Shown here piece after piece: positions 1 to 11,980 of a stretch of 64,000 bases of DNA. Within the stretch, counting starts at the first letter, position 1; the number at the start of each line of letters is the position of its first letter. The notes under the pieces were generated by a model. It searched no databases. It was given only the letters and a program-made list of their open reading frames with translations, and was not told the DNA's origin. Made by a program: the position numbers and the translations under genes. The stretch comes from Membranipora membranacea (Eukaryota > Bryozoa > Gymnolaemata > Cheilostomatida > Membraniporidae), in assembly GCA_914767715.1 (NCBI GenBank), contig OU612066.1, positions 3,229,001 to 3,293,000 on the forward strand, read 5' to 3'.

Positions 1-1686
1 ATAAGATTATCTAATACAAGCGATATAATGGAACCATATGTGTCTACATCGCCTACATTACTATAAGGAGAAATGGAGCTGACCGTTTAAGATGATGTAG
101 AGACAAAACATGTGGAAACTAAAGTATTAGTGATGACATTTGATCTTCTGCTTCTGATTCACCAACTGACAAGGTATCCCTGCAATTTCCTGATGTTGTT
201 CAACACATGCTATTGGTGTCAGTCAACAACATCAGACAAATTAATCTGGTGCGGTGTGAACAAAGAAGTAGTAACTCAAAGAAAAGAGGAAAACATCAAT
301 AAAACATTTGGCAGTCGTAACTTAAGATCCGCAGTGAAAGCGGCAGAAGAATACTCTTCACCATCGCTTACTTACTTTCATCAAAAGAAAATATGTTATG
401 CAGCTAACTACAACAGGCATAACTGATCTTCACACAGTAGCAGTATTAGTGCAACGATCAGCACTAAAATAAAATGGTCAATTTATTAGTTATGGTGAAA
501 TGATTTAAATTATAATAATACCGTCAACACAATTTGTTCCATCTTCATCATGCAATTTATATATATAGACTATATGACCCAATTAACAAAATCAAAGTTG
601 GAAAAGTAAAGGACAGAAAAGAAAAAAGGAAATCACCGAGACTGAATATGACCTAATGATATAGACACGACATGTGCATGAAAACAAATCCAGAGCTGAC
701 TGCCAGAAACCACTTTGTGCAGATACAACTAAACGTTTCAGGTTGATTATTTTTGCACCATTAAACCCAAATTAGAGTTACTAAATTGAAAACCGGTCAA
801 CAATTCAAAAGCTTTACAAGGCGAAATGTACATAGGTCAGCAGGTCGCCTTTATGATACTGCCGCAGTGCAATGAGATTCACATCTCATACTTAACTGCA
901 AGATATGGTGTGAACATAATGGGCTATAAAGGTCAATATAGACCAGACTTAAAAATCATTTCATCATATGTGATGAGCAACGTCAAAAATCAATCCTTGA
1001 AAAAATTCTTTAAATTTCAGAGAATTTGTGTACATCATGAAAACCTACAGGCATGTTTAAATTTTTGAGCTCTTTCAAATGATATATATGGTGACCCTGC
1101 ACTTGTCGTTTCTGCTCTAACAAAAATATCATGGACACCAGTCTTGTCAACAGAAAACAAATTATTTCTATACATATAATATTATGACAAGGGTGATAAA
1201 AATTGTATGTTGGCTAAAGCTTTAGTTGAAAAAGCTATACTGATGGTTGTTAGTGCGACAGCGTCTTGGCTTGCAAGGGGATATGCTTGGATTTTGGTTA
1301 AAATTGATATAACTACAAAATATGTAAAAGCGGAACGCCAGATTGTTCGGACTTGAAGGACTAGAGTAAAAGCAGACACGCAATCAGGCTGCAAGCCACA
1401 CCAAGAAAGCAGAACCATAAGCAGTTGACAAAAACCTTGCATGGTACCAACTGCCCACCATCTATGTCCACAGGCGCTACACTACTATCACACGAAAATT
1501 ACTCCTCTTCCGGCAGGTGCATATTTGTATGTTGTAAGATTCTGCTGCAAAACAGAGACCTTTCATCCTGCATCATGTTTTAGCTGATTTTAAAGTCTGT
1601 TTCTAGCAAAATAATCAAACTCTGGTTTCATTGCTGAAATCTTTTCATTTGTTAGTGTTATAAAATTTAAAAATATCAGAGTTGAA
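1..1686. other. Left-edge AT-rich DNA, no gene recognised
   Basis: Short open frames occur on both strands (for example 112-426 plus and 1182-1442 minus). None shows a recognisable domain, a plausible splice pattern or a biased composition. I see no RNA gene or clear repeat before the SINE that starts at 1687. Confidence 0.5.
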
Positions 1687-1910
1687 GGTGGCTCAGTTGG
1701 TTAGAGTGCCATTCCTTTAGCATGAAAATGTAAGAGGTTGTTGGCTCGAATCCCACTGCAGTCCATCGACTATACTGGTGTGCTCTGACCTGCCTGCAAA
1801 CAGAGAACAACCTGGCGCAGATATTGCGGCCTCGTACCTCAGGTAATTAATATTTTTGCCCCTTTCTTCGGGATGTGGCGTGTGATATGACAACATGATT
1901 TTAATCAACC
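1687..1910 (+). mobile_element. tRNA-derived SINE, copy 1
   Basis: The head resembles a tRNA. It has a pol III box A (TGGCTCAGTTGG) followed by a box-B-like block (GGCTCGAATCC, one change from GGTTCGAATCC). A non-tRNA body of about 150 bp follows, ending in CTTCGGGATGTGG, TGTGATATG and TTTTAATCAACC. The same head-body-tail order recurs at 50945-51186, so this is a dispersed family rather than a tRNA gene. This copy has a damaged box B and a shorter body, so it looks like the older of the two. Confidence 0.8.
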
Positions 1911-2540
1911 ATTGGCTTAATCTTTGATTCTGTAAGTAGGTGATGTGACCTAATTTTCTTGTTTTATGTCATTTTTGAATTTGATGTCAATCTCAATTGC
2001 ATTTCATTTTACAAAACGATAATTTGACTCAGAGTTAGTTAGTAATCTTTTATTTTCGTGTACAGATTTATAATAGTAAAGAAAAAGCCTCTGTTTGCAG
2101 GGATATTATGAATAACGATAAAATATGAATGCGGTAGCAAAAATAAAAAATTTTAGCTTAATGACTGGTGTGTTTGTGACTGTGAGGTTTTTTTGGCTGT
2201 GTTTTTAAACAAGTAATTTTGTTCAAGGATAATGTTATCATTCTAATATTGGAATAATATTAAATTTGATAGTGATGAGCATGTTGTAAGGTACTGGTGA
2301 CTGGTGAGTGTACGGCTTTGTAAATTAATAATTATATTTATATTGACAGGACTAAATGTGAATGGATGGCAGGCTGAGTTATAATGACAATTGAATGTCA
2401 ACATACTTATGTGACGGCACTAAACCACTATGCCGCACACTGAGCGGTTACTAGGGTGAATTGACGAGACTTTTAATTGCACACCAGCATCTTTATTGCT
2501 CTCTCAAACAACACACACTCTACTGAGTAAAAACTATCTC

Positions 2541-2872
2541 CTATATAGTATTACCAGAGAGTATAGATATAGATATATCTATAGTCTCTGGTATTACCAA
2601 AAGGATGTGAAAAAATAGGATATCATATGATATCAATGAATTGCAAAAACTAGATAAGGAAAGCAATAATTAATTGGCTCACACTCATCAAGACGGCAAA
2701 GCGTAACACCACATACCATTATTTGGTCAATGTTATTGTAATAAATGTCCATTAAAATATCATTATTTCTGCCATTGGAAGTTGATAAGAAATGATTATT
2801 ATTATGGCATTTCCAGTGACAGCCAGAACGGTCACTGTCATGACCTGATACATGGACAGGTGATGGCTGTCA
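2541..2872 (+). repeat. Interspersed repeat family R2, copy 1
   Basis: About 330 bp that reappear in inverted orientation at 6401-6662. Shared blocks include GGATATCATATGATATCA, AAGCGTAACACCACA, a block around TTATTTCTGCCA, and GGCATTTCCAGTGACAGCC. No ORF is visible. The element class is unknown; a MITE-like origin is only a guess. This copy carries an extra palindrome of about 50 bp near its left end (2552-2593) that the other copy lacks. Confidence 0.75.
2552..2593. repeat. Short perfect-stem hairpin inserted in R2 copy 1
   Basis: The arms ACCAGAGA and TCTCTGGT enclose a further self-complementary TATAGATATA block, giving about 20 bp of stem with a single mismatch. ATTACC occurs on both sides, and the sister repeat at 6401-6662 has only one ATTACC and no hairpin. 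This suggests a small insertion with target duplication. Confidence 0.55.
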
Positions 2873-4187
2873 CACTTACCCCTTGTCTGTAGATGACTAT
2901 TTATAGGGAACGTGCCCTACCGTCCTGATGGGAATGAAACCCTTAGTGCCTGTTGTGGTCTGGGTTGCCACATTTGGTTTTTTGCCGTTAATTGGATATG
3001 TATATTGTATGTATGTATGTATATATTTGTATCAATTCTCATGATAAAATCAATGTTTCTCTTGTGCTCTGTGAATAAAAAATATGAATATGTATATTAT
3101 GAATATGTTAAATTTCTGTAAAAACTGTACGCGCCCCGGTCATTTTGCTTTATATATTTGAATGGAGAAATAAGTTAAAGTATTTATGATTTTACTAATT
3201 GTTTCATTGTCACTAGTGTGACAAAATAAAATGTTTATAAGAAACAACATGTCATGAGGAAATTATGCATGTTATATGAGATTCTAGTGAAGTTGATTTA
3301 ATATATAGATTGTCTGTATGGAGGGTGACTGTAGTAGTGGTGGTGGTGGTGGTGGTGGTAGTAGTGGAGAGCTAATATTATAGTAACCACGCCTTGGCTG
3401 ACGCTGTGGCAGGTATAAGGGCAGAAAACTACCCTGGTGGCCTGATAGGCAATGAAGCCCCGGCCGTGTCTTCATGAAAACCGACTAATCCGTGTTAACA
3501 TTTGGTCCTTTGTTGATGTAGGTTGTATCTAAAACGTCTCATTGATATGAATTCATGGATTATTGGTAAAATACACAGTATGGCTATTTGTGGAGAAATT
3601 ACATCAGTATATAACCTTGTGTCAGTAATTGGATCTAACTAAAATTCTGGAAGCTTTAACGCTATGCATTGACTGATGTCACAGTAACCAACTTTCAAAA
3701 CTCAGGCAAGCTACTTGACAAATGTTAACAAGGGGTCGGGCTGTAGCATTACTGAACTTTTGGACCAACCAAAGATGAGATATTGTTTCCAGCAATCACA
3801 CACACTGGTTAGGCAGCCCTGGTCTAAGTGGTCAGACAGCTGCAATGTGAGTTAGCAATGTTACTAACTAGCATTGAAGCCATCTGAGCACTAAGACTAG
3901 GGTATATTATATATTTGTTGAATGTGTTTCTTAAAATAAGAAGCTTGGCTGTTTTTTACAATCATATAATTATTATTGTCATAGAAATAGTAGTACAATA
4001 GGACAAAATGAAACTTGATAACAAAAGCAAATCATTTGGAGTTGTTTGGATGAAAATAACAGAAAGTACATGTAATCACAGAAATAGTAAGTAACCTAAG
4101 AGACAATACATAAGTAGGCAACTCCCTGAAGAGGTGATTGGTTTTATCTCCCTGGTTTTATGAAGTAGAGAATTGTTTCTATCACAG
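2873..4187. other. 3' flank of the reductase gene with a GGT microsatellite
   Basis: No coding exon was recognised. A short (GGT)n tract lies at about 3336-3366. The stretch next to 4187 is the presumed 3' untranslated region of the minus-strand reductase. I could not pick a convincing polyadenylation signal for it. Confidence 0.45.
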
Positions 4188-7100
4188 TTACTTCCATGGT
4201 ATAATCTCACGTTTGCTGACATGAGCTCCTCTGATGTCAGTCTTAGGTGGTAGCTGAGCTAGATAGTACGGAGTGTCGGCGCCTAAAAAAAGAAAGTCCA
4301 CACACACCCGTGTAAAGATATTCTATGAAATCAAAACATATGCAACCAAAATATCCTTTATATACCAACATGTGCTCATGATAATATATGTTCTGCAAAT
4401 GATCCAGATATAAAAGAGGAAAGATGAATTTACTCTGACAAACCTTGATCGATAGTGAGGGGACCTTTACCGCTGCTCATACTAGTATTAACATAACCGG
4501 GATCGGCCTAAAATAAACAACACAGTTAATCAGGTATAACATGGTAAGTACCCACCCTCATCCAAGGTGAGACGACCTTTGTGACTTGTCATACTGGTGT
4601 TAACATATCCAGGATCAGCCTACAACATGTTATCTTATTTAGTTATCTTCTCTTTACTCAGACAAAACTATTGTACAGTATTGTATTGTATTGTATTGTA
4701 TTCAATAACATCTATCTTCTCTTGGGCAGTATGACATTGAAAAGCTGGAAGGCATTCAAAAATGTTGCCTCGAAAATATCTACCAGAAGCCAGTGACTAC
4801 AATGCTCGCCTGATTGCTGCTCAGTGTACCACGCTACAGGCATTCCTGTCAGAAACATGCATCACTTATGCATGTAAAGTCAATAGTAACTCTAATCATC
4901 GGCTATATGACATGGTTCCGCAGAGACAGTCAGCTAGGGGTAGACATTCTACTAGAACCATAGACTTAATAATAAACCTAGACAGGACCCTATATGGAGC
5001 ATTAGCATTGAGGTACTGAGGCATTTAATTGTGGGCAACGTGACGTCATTGGAAGGTGCAGAAGCAATGATGCTATCATTGATTTACTGTCCAAAATCCA
5101 GGTTTTTTGTCGATAACTCGATCGATTTTGATAGGATCTTGAGTTTGAAAATTACAATAGAGTTAGCAGCTTGTCCTGAACAGTTTGATACTAATTTAAG
5201 GCAAAACAATTTTTTGAAGAAGAAACAGCATCAAGTTGATAACAAGATGCTGCTGATTGTATAGCAATTTTCAAATTCAAAACTGATCAAAATTGATCGA
5301 GTTACGATCAAAAAACCTTGATTATGGACAGTAAATCAATGATATCATCTTTGCTTCTACACTTTCCAATGACGTTACGTCGTCTCACAATCACTTCAGC
5401 TGTATATAGTGTCCTGTCTAGGTTTATTATTAAAGGGCAACCAAGGTTTCAAACAACTTCTCATTGATGGCCATTGATTAATAGCAGATTGCACCTTCTG
5501 CATGGGGAAAAAGACAAAATATAATTCGGATGATTATTCAGCCAGAATTCTTGTGAAACATTTCTTCCATCAGGTACTCAAACTCAGCTAAAATAGAATA
5601 CCACATAGCAGTTTCCTGTTCCTGTTATTATTTAGCATGTGCTCTATAATTATTACAGCAAAGTCTTGGAACCTCCCCGAAACTGAAGTGTTACCCAGCT
5701 TAGAGTCAGCAACTACTTTGAGTTTAGCATCGCGTAATGCACAAAGCTGATGCTGCCCAGCACATTATTTGCTACCCATTAATTCATTGCTGCGAAACCT
5801 TGGTTGCCCTTTAAGTCTATGACTAGAACTCATGATGTCCTGGTGAAAAAGTGCCACACCGAAAGTACTATCAAAGACGATCTTTTATAAATATGGTGTA
5901 TGATTTGGCATATCGATACTGCATTATAGAACTGATGGTATTTTTAATTTTTTTCCATTCTGTCTAACACGTTCTTATATGATGTGTATTGTTTTCTCGA
6001 TGCAGGTTTTGAACGGTCATCAATAAAGTCCATATCATCATCATCTTCCCTGAAATTTGAACATCAGCATCATCTCTGTATTAACACAACTCAAATGGCA
6101 TGCTTGCTCTATCTATCCTGCATAATCGAAATGTAACCAAAGCCATACTTACAGCATTAACCACGATATCACGTTCTGGTGTTTTATTGAATTCCTCCTG
6201 CATAGCTCTAGTTAATAGAGTATCACCTAGTTTAGATAAACTGTATGCGGCATCATCTGCCCAACCATCAGCTTCAAATGTACCGGCCTTAACAGAGCTA
6301 GAGAAGAGATATTATACTTTACATAATCAGGTAACCGTCAGTACAACTATTGTGTTTCACAATATGATCATAATGTTAGAAAATTGAATGAGAGACTTGT
6401 AACAGCTATCACCTGTCATGTATCAGGTCATGACAGTGACCGTTCTGGCTGTCACTGGAAATGCCATAATAATAAACATTTTTTATTCACTTCCAGTGGC
6501 AGAAATAATAACCTTTTAATAAACATCAACTTATGGGCTGTGTCCTAGTGTGTGGTGTTACGCTTTGCTTTTAATTATCACTTTGCTATTACCTAGTTTT
6601 TGCAATTTAATTGATATCATATGATATCCTTTTTTCACATCCTTTTGGTAATACTATATAAGAGATCAAATATAATAGTGTTTTTAACTATGCAAATGAC
6701 TATGAGACACAGTTGTAAGTGCCTGGTGGAGCCCCCACCCCCCCCCCCCCCAGACTATTGCCCCAGCCGGATATATTAGGACCAAACCAAAACGTTCTAA
6801 AAAGTGATAATATCACATTAAGGTTGTGGTAAAGTAGTGATACTAGTAGCTAACTTAGTTTTACTTTCTATCCAGCTTAACACAGGCTAAACCCAATTGA
6901 TTGTACACCATTCAAAGCTATATAAAATATCATATTCTATTCTAGTTTGAGCCTTTGAGGGCTCAATATGAGTGATTTTCTATGCTTCGCGACAAACTTA
7001 CGCTTCATATCCCTTAAATACAGAGAGTACTTCACTTCTAGGCATTGGGGGGTTACTCTTAATGAACGACTCATATCTCGCAGCGTGTAACTTCTTCACT

Positions 7101-9497
7101 TTGTGTAAAGCCATCGGTGCAACCAAACTGCTCAAAATAACAACCCTGCAACAAAAGTTCGATATAATGTAGGCATAAAAACAATACGGTAGTTGCTTTA
7201 CATATTGAACAGGTATGAAAGGATTTGAAAGTAATCATGACTTTGCAGAAAACTTGCTGTTTGAACAACATAATCTAAATCTTTAAATCTACATAGCAAA
7301 GATTAGTGAAGTGATATGTCAACAGAACAATTTATCAATAGCGTCTATCAATAGCAGCTCAAAAGTCTGTCTCATACCATTATGATGAGGTAGGCAAAAA
7401 TTGAACTCACGACACTATGCTACAATGTTGTCTGTGATATTAAAACCATAAAGCCTGAGCTCATGTTTACTGACATGGGTATAGGCACTAACAACAGCAC
7501 ACTTCGCTGGCAACTTTATTTCAGTAACATAAGCAATCTCATGCAGATTTCAAAATTAGTGATTAGAAATAATAAGTAGGGCCTAGCAAAGATGTGCCGA
7601 TCTAAAAAGTCAAAATCTTTCTAATTTCAACAGGGGGTCATATGTTCGCTGATATCAACTAGGACGCTGCTTATTAAAGCTAACAGCCTTAGCACTGGCA
7701 GCAATGGAAACAAGATATCACAGGCAAAGGTTTGCAAAACTGATCTGAATCAAAAAATGCGCTTGAGGTTAGCACTGAAGAGAAAATAGGACAGTTTAAG
7801 TTTACAAAATCATCCTACCTAGCTCCGTCCTTGAGAATAGGAAAGAGAGTATCACACACCATGTTTGTACCAAATACATTTGTAGCCAGAGTGACCTCCA
7901 CCTTGTGGGCATATGGTTCAGTAGATGCCGCCTGAAAGAGTCAATAAATGAGAAGATGTTGACACTGCGGTAACCGTGAACCGTAAACTCGTGCACCATA
8001 GCAAGTTCTCTTGCTGACAGAGCATTGCACGTTCAACTAGGCCTATGTACTTTTTTACATGAGATCAAAAGCTATAGGATCTACTTCTAATTATATGTCT
8101 GTAAAGAAATACCTTAAAAGCCATGCCAGCATTATTGACAAGCACATCAAGACCTCCATGATCTTTAAGCAGTTTTTCTTTCACATCTGAGATGGTTTTA
8201 GCATCAGTCAAGTCAGCCTTTAGGAATGTGGCAGTCAATCCTTCTTCTTTTAACTTCTTAGCAGCTTCATCTCCGTTAGCTGCGCTACGAGCTAAAAAAA
8301 AACCTACATGTCACAACTTTCATTCAACACGAGAGGTTCCATATGCAGTTAAATCAAGGCTACATTAATGGTTATGCAATTGCTTGTTATTTATTAGAGA
8401 AAGCTGACCATGGATGAATAAAAACCCTCCACAGATTCGACAGTACTTACAGGTGCCATAAACTATCCAATCAGGATGTTCCTTACATAAACGTCTCACT
8501 ATACCATAGCCGATCCCTTGGTTAGCTCCGGTTACCTAAAGTAGAAGATTTAGAACACTAAAAAATCTATGACTACCTGATTCTTCAATTTTCCTCAAAG
8601 TTTTTGTTCAGAATTTGAGGAGAATTATAATGAAGTTCTTCATAGATGTAAGCCTTTATTACCACCTGCTGCAATCTGCATATTCTCCGGAGTTTGCAGG
8701 CGTGTAAAGTGTTGATGTTACTCACTTGTAAAGAGGGACCCTTGATGAGTTTCACTAAGGCCTATCGAAACTTCAATTGTGACTGAACATATTGTCCGTT
8801 AACCCTCTTTTTTAAGTAAACACTGAAAACCAGTAAGACGTACATAGAAGACAAAGGGACATGCTTGACGCTTGCTTCCTGTCTTCTATTTTATAAATGC
8901 CTGATGTTCTATCCATTGCAATTAATAAAAATGACACAGAACATAGTTTACTAATTGTACTAACAAACAGCCCCGTCCCGGGACATGGTTGGGTTTTTTT
9001 ATGCTGGACGAGAAAGCATCAGTGTGAACAGGAGGATTATATACCCCATGCCTCCCTGGTGAGAATGAAACTCCCTGCCCACTACTCACCATTAAAAAGG
9101 ACAAGTCAACTTTGTGTATATTTGGATACATACAGTATCAGGAAATTCAGGGACTGAAATCCAATCTCCCTGCATACATAACCTAGCATGCATTCAATAA
9201 CTTGACACTGTCATTCTTCAGTCCAATCCCATGGATATTAAATGGAGAAGAAGAATCAGGGAGAATGGACTGTCCCTTGTTCTACCCAATGAACTCCCTC
9301 ATTGTTCTACCTATGATGTGTTAAAGAATTGATTGTCTGACTCTCTCTGATAGTCAAGTGTCAGTGATACATTATTTTGATTTACTTAACTTAGTAATAT
9401 TATTTATAGTAAAGTTTGGGTCTCAGGCTCAAAATACAAACAGACATTTCATTTAAGCATCATTGAATTGTACACTCACCAATGCTACTCGAGACAT
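4188..9497 (-). CDS. Carbonyl reductase-like short-chain dehydrogenase (CBR1/CBR3 type)
   Basis: NADPH-dependent carbonyl reductase-type SDR, predicted 280 aa (human CBR1 is 277). Coding exons on the complement are 9480-9497, 8451-8535, 8113-8291, 7819-7931, 7002-7145, 6153-6297, then either 4556-4619 or 4444-4507, then 4188-4282. All have GT-AG borders and frame is kept. The N-terminus MSRVALVTGANQGIG holds the TGxxxGxG cofactor motif. NNAG follows in exon 3 (LDVLVNNAGMAFK), a Ser-Ser in exon 5 (VVILSSLVAP), and the catalytic YxxxK in exon 6 (AAYSLSKLG). The PGYVNTSM segment is in the duplicated exon, and the C-terminus ends SKREIIPWK. The overall pattern, including the insert before YxxxK, matches CBR1. 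Substrate cannot be inferred. The start is the only ATG in frame with the Rossmann strand. Confidence 0.92.
4444..4507 (-). CDS. Alternative exon 7b of the carbonyl reductase gene
   Basis: A 64-nt exon encoding ADPGYVNTSMSSGKGPLTID plus Q, with acceptor AG at 4508-4509 and donor GT at 4442-4443. It differs from exon 7a at five or six residues, mainly after NTSM. Only 48 bp separate the two exons. Including both shifts the frame and meets a TAA within seven codons. Skipping both also breaks frame. Exactly one copy can therefore be used. Confidence 0.85.
4556..4619 (-). CDS. Alternative exon 7a of the carbonyl reductase gene
   Basis: A 64-nt exon encoding ADPGYVNTSMTSHKGRLTLD plus E, with acceptor AG at 4620-4621 and donor GT at 4554-4555. 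It has the same length and phases (enters phase 0, leaves phase 1) as the neighbouring exon at 4444-4507. The region corresponds to the CBR1 segment PGWVRTDM after the catalytic helix. In SDRs this segment lies by the cofactor nicotinamide/phosphates and the substrate loop (family knowledge). Confidence 0.85.
4951..5830. mobile_element. Foldback element in reductase intron 6
   Basis: Two inverted arms of about 170-200 bp (4951-5157 and 5263-5429 plus 5815-5830) flank a unique spacer of about 105 bp. Shared blocks include TAATAATAAACCTAGACAGG, ACGTCATTGGAA and ATCATTGATTTACTGTCC. The right arm is split by the TTAA-flanked MITE at 5430-5814. No transposase ORF is visible, so this is a non-autonomous element. 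Confidence 0.8.
5430..5814. mobile_element. TTAA-flanked MITE (piggyBac-like) nested in the foldback arm
   Basis: A 377-bp internal element (5434-5810) with perfect 17-bp terminal inverted repeats, AGGGCAACCAAGGTTTC and its complement, flanked on both sides by TTAA. Removing the element with one TTAA rebuilds GGTTTATTATTAAGTCTATG. That is the complement of the intact left arm of the foldback at about 4958-4979. TTAA duplication is the hallmark of piggyBac-type transposition; the family assignment is inference. Confidence 0.85.
6401..6662 (-). repeat. Interspersed repeat family R2, copy 2
   Basis: Inverted relative to the copy at 2541-2872, and inside the intron between reductase exons 5 and 6. 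It lacks the extra palindrome and some internal bases of copy 1. A C-rich homopolymer tract follows at about 6735-6750. Confidence 0.75.
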
Positions 9498-11980
9498 GCT
9501 AATATCTGTTGACAGTACAGACACTTGGAATTCAGCTGGATGGTTGTCACCTCAGAATGAATGAAACTGTTTGTGGAGAATACTTATATAATTTGGGTTT
9601 TCCTTTGACACAAAAGTCTGACAGCACAATCTATCAAACATCATTTTAGGTGTCTGTGGCTTTCCTAAAATGGAGGCATGAAACTTTGCACTTAGCTGAG
9701 AGTCTAAATGAAAGTATAGTGGCGGGTTTTAGTATGAGCCCCATATCGTCAACAATGTTAGAAAATCCTCAGTCAGGGAAATGACAGCAGGAAAAACCAG
9801 AAAGTGGAAGAAGAGCCAGTTTATGTTTCTTACATCTCTAATAAGTTAACACTGTTTTCTCAACGATGTTGGTTACCCAGTTAGCCTCAAGAAAAAGTAT
9901 TAGCCGTGAAGGTTTAGGGATATTTTGGTTCATGAAACTATCAAACTTAAATTGTATTGCTGCTGAACTAGATAAGCTACAGACAGATTTATTTACTCAC
10001 TTCACTAATCACTGTAAACTTACTACTACTACTAGCCTGGACTAGGAGTAAAGGACTCTTTTACTCCTTAGCCCCTTGGACTTACATGCTTTTAATTTTT
10101 CAGTGGTTGATACTGGCAATTGGCAAAGCAAATGCATGTAAGTCCTAGGGGCCCAAATTTTACTCCCAGATCCTTGGTCTGAACTAACTATCATCTATCT
10201 ATGTAGTATGTACAGTAAGTAACAGTATCTCTAGTGAGTATGGAGCCACACACTGCTGCTACTGCTAACTAGGTCTACAACTGTAAATTCTCGTGCTAGG
10301 AAGCTGGTAGAGTTTGGCCTATGAGCATCATATGGAATGATATATATAACCCAGGAGAATCCCTCTATAACACTGTGTTTTATCAATATATGGATTGTAA
10401 ATTGAAATGACTGGAACCACTGGAATCATCACACTAATGTAAAACATGTTCTGATACAAATGTTTTTTCAAACAAACATTTTTGAACGGTTTAATAAAGT
10501 TAATATCAATCAATCAAACTCCTTAAATTAATAATTATACAATATTTACAAGATACACACAACTATTACTATATATGTCACATAGGTTATGTATGATATG
10601 TGTCAAAGTTTTTTCTTTATGTCACAACTAGTGGACATATAGTATTTGTCTACTAGCTTAAATATGAGGCCAGACAGAATGCTGGGTGATGGTAATACCA
10701 TGCTGCAGTACAGTTTCTCTGTTCTTTTGTTGAGCCATGATCAGCACAATATTTGGGGGTTTTTCAATTATGAACCTTCAGTGAGTGAGCAAGACCTACT
10801 ATGGTGTCGATCACAAATCGCTCACTCAGTGATGGAACTATATACACTATATACACTCTGAGCGATGTGATAGTGATAATTGGCTTGAAATAGCATCTCT
10901 CACTCTAATTGTAAGATCTCTCTGCTTCCTCTGCTTCCTCAATGGCACGTGTGCGATACTTGACTTTTACAATATCTCCCCATTGCGAGAGGAAATATGC
11001 TGTTCTAACATCGAGATCCAAATGCTTTAATGTAGTAGGGCATGTATGAATGTCTGTCTTTGGTGATTCGATAATTTTCTTTATTAAAACTTCCTGGCTG
11101 GTTGTTGTTGGTATCCCCTCAAAACTTTCGACCCACGGAAACAGCTCAGATCAGTCTACTACCGGCCGTTCTTACACAAATCTGTAAATATTAATCGCGT
11201 AATTGCTCATTGGGGTTCCTTTTGTCTGAGTTTTTTTGTCTTGGATTTGGTTCCTTCACGCTTCAATATAAAGTTGAAGTTCCTTATCCTCCTTCCAGCC
11301 AACAAATAATGTTTGTTGCTGTTTTAGAGTCTTTAAGCAAGAGACTTTCCTCTATTGACCATGTGCTGGTGGGAAACATGATCTTAAAAACTTTAATTCT
11401 CCCTTGTTTCTCGTAACAGTGGCCTGAAGACTCCGTCAGCAAGGCCTCAGCCTGTCATAAGCATTCCATGTCCGGCTTAACCATCTATGATAATTAGATG
11501 CACTCGGGTTTAAACTTGGGAATCTGGTCATGTTTGCAGGTCCAGCAACAAACACACACTGGATCCCCACTGCTTAATTAGCTCATATGCTTAAAAAGAC
11601 AACCGACATCTCCTCCCGGATTAGTGATTGATTACACTGATCAAGGTTTTTTTTAGCTGTAGCTGTCCATGGTTAAGGCACACTTGAACCAACTACAGCA
11701 TCATGTCAAGACAGTAACAGTATGGCTAGCTTACAGTCTTATCATTGTACAAAATGCTTTATTTCTCAGCAGGTGTCTGTTCAGCTTTTTGTGACTGTTT
11801 TACAACTCATCTGCTGGTGAATATAAAGTAGTGTCCTGCCGTTCCAGCTATGCTGCTGTCCAGCCTCTTAGTTCTATCAGCGCTCACTGTTTGAAACACT
11901 ATTCTCATTTTTGTAGGTAATAGAATAGGAGTAATAACAAGATATTTAAAGTCTTTGTCAGTTAACCACTCAAATTAATA
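9498..11980. other. Divergent intergenic region between reductase and DNAJC5 genes
   Basis: The two genes point away from each other, so this 2.5 kb should hold both promoters. I could not identify a core promoter. One imperfect inverted repeat is visible at 10072-10150: GGACTTACATGC faces GCATGTAAGTCC, with further pairing outside. No coding exon was recognised. Confidence 0.45.

Noticed and set aside
1687-1770. True tRNA gene at the SINE head (also 50945-51020)
   Set aside because: Pol III boxes are present, but the acceptor and anticodon arms do not pair, and a shared non-tRNA body follows in both copies.
6280-6297. Reductase exon 6 acceptor directly before the Ala-Gly-Thr codons (6288)
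   Set aside because: That AG leaves exon 6 out of frame with exon 5. The AG at 6298-6299 has a good pyrimidine tract (ATCTCTTCTCTAG) and keeps frame.
8922-9131. Overlapping sense/antisense ORFs between reductase exons 1 and 2
   Set aside because: No domain, no codon pattern, and inside an intron. They look like chance ORFs.
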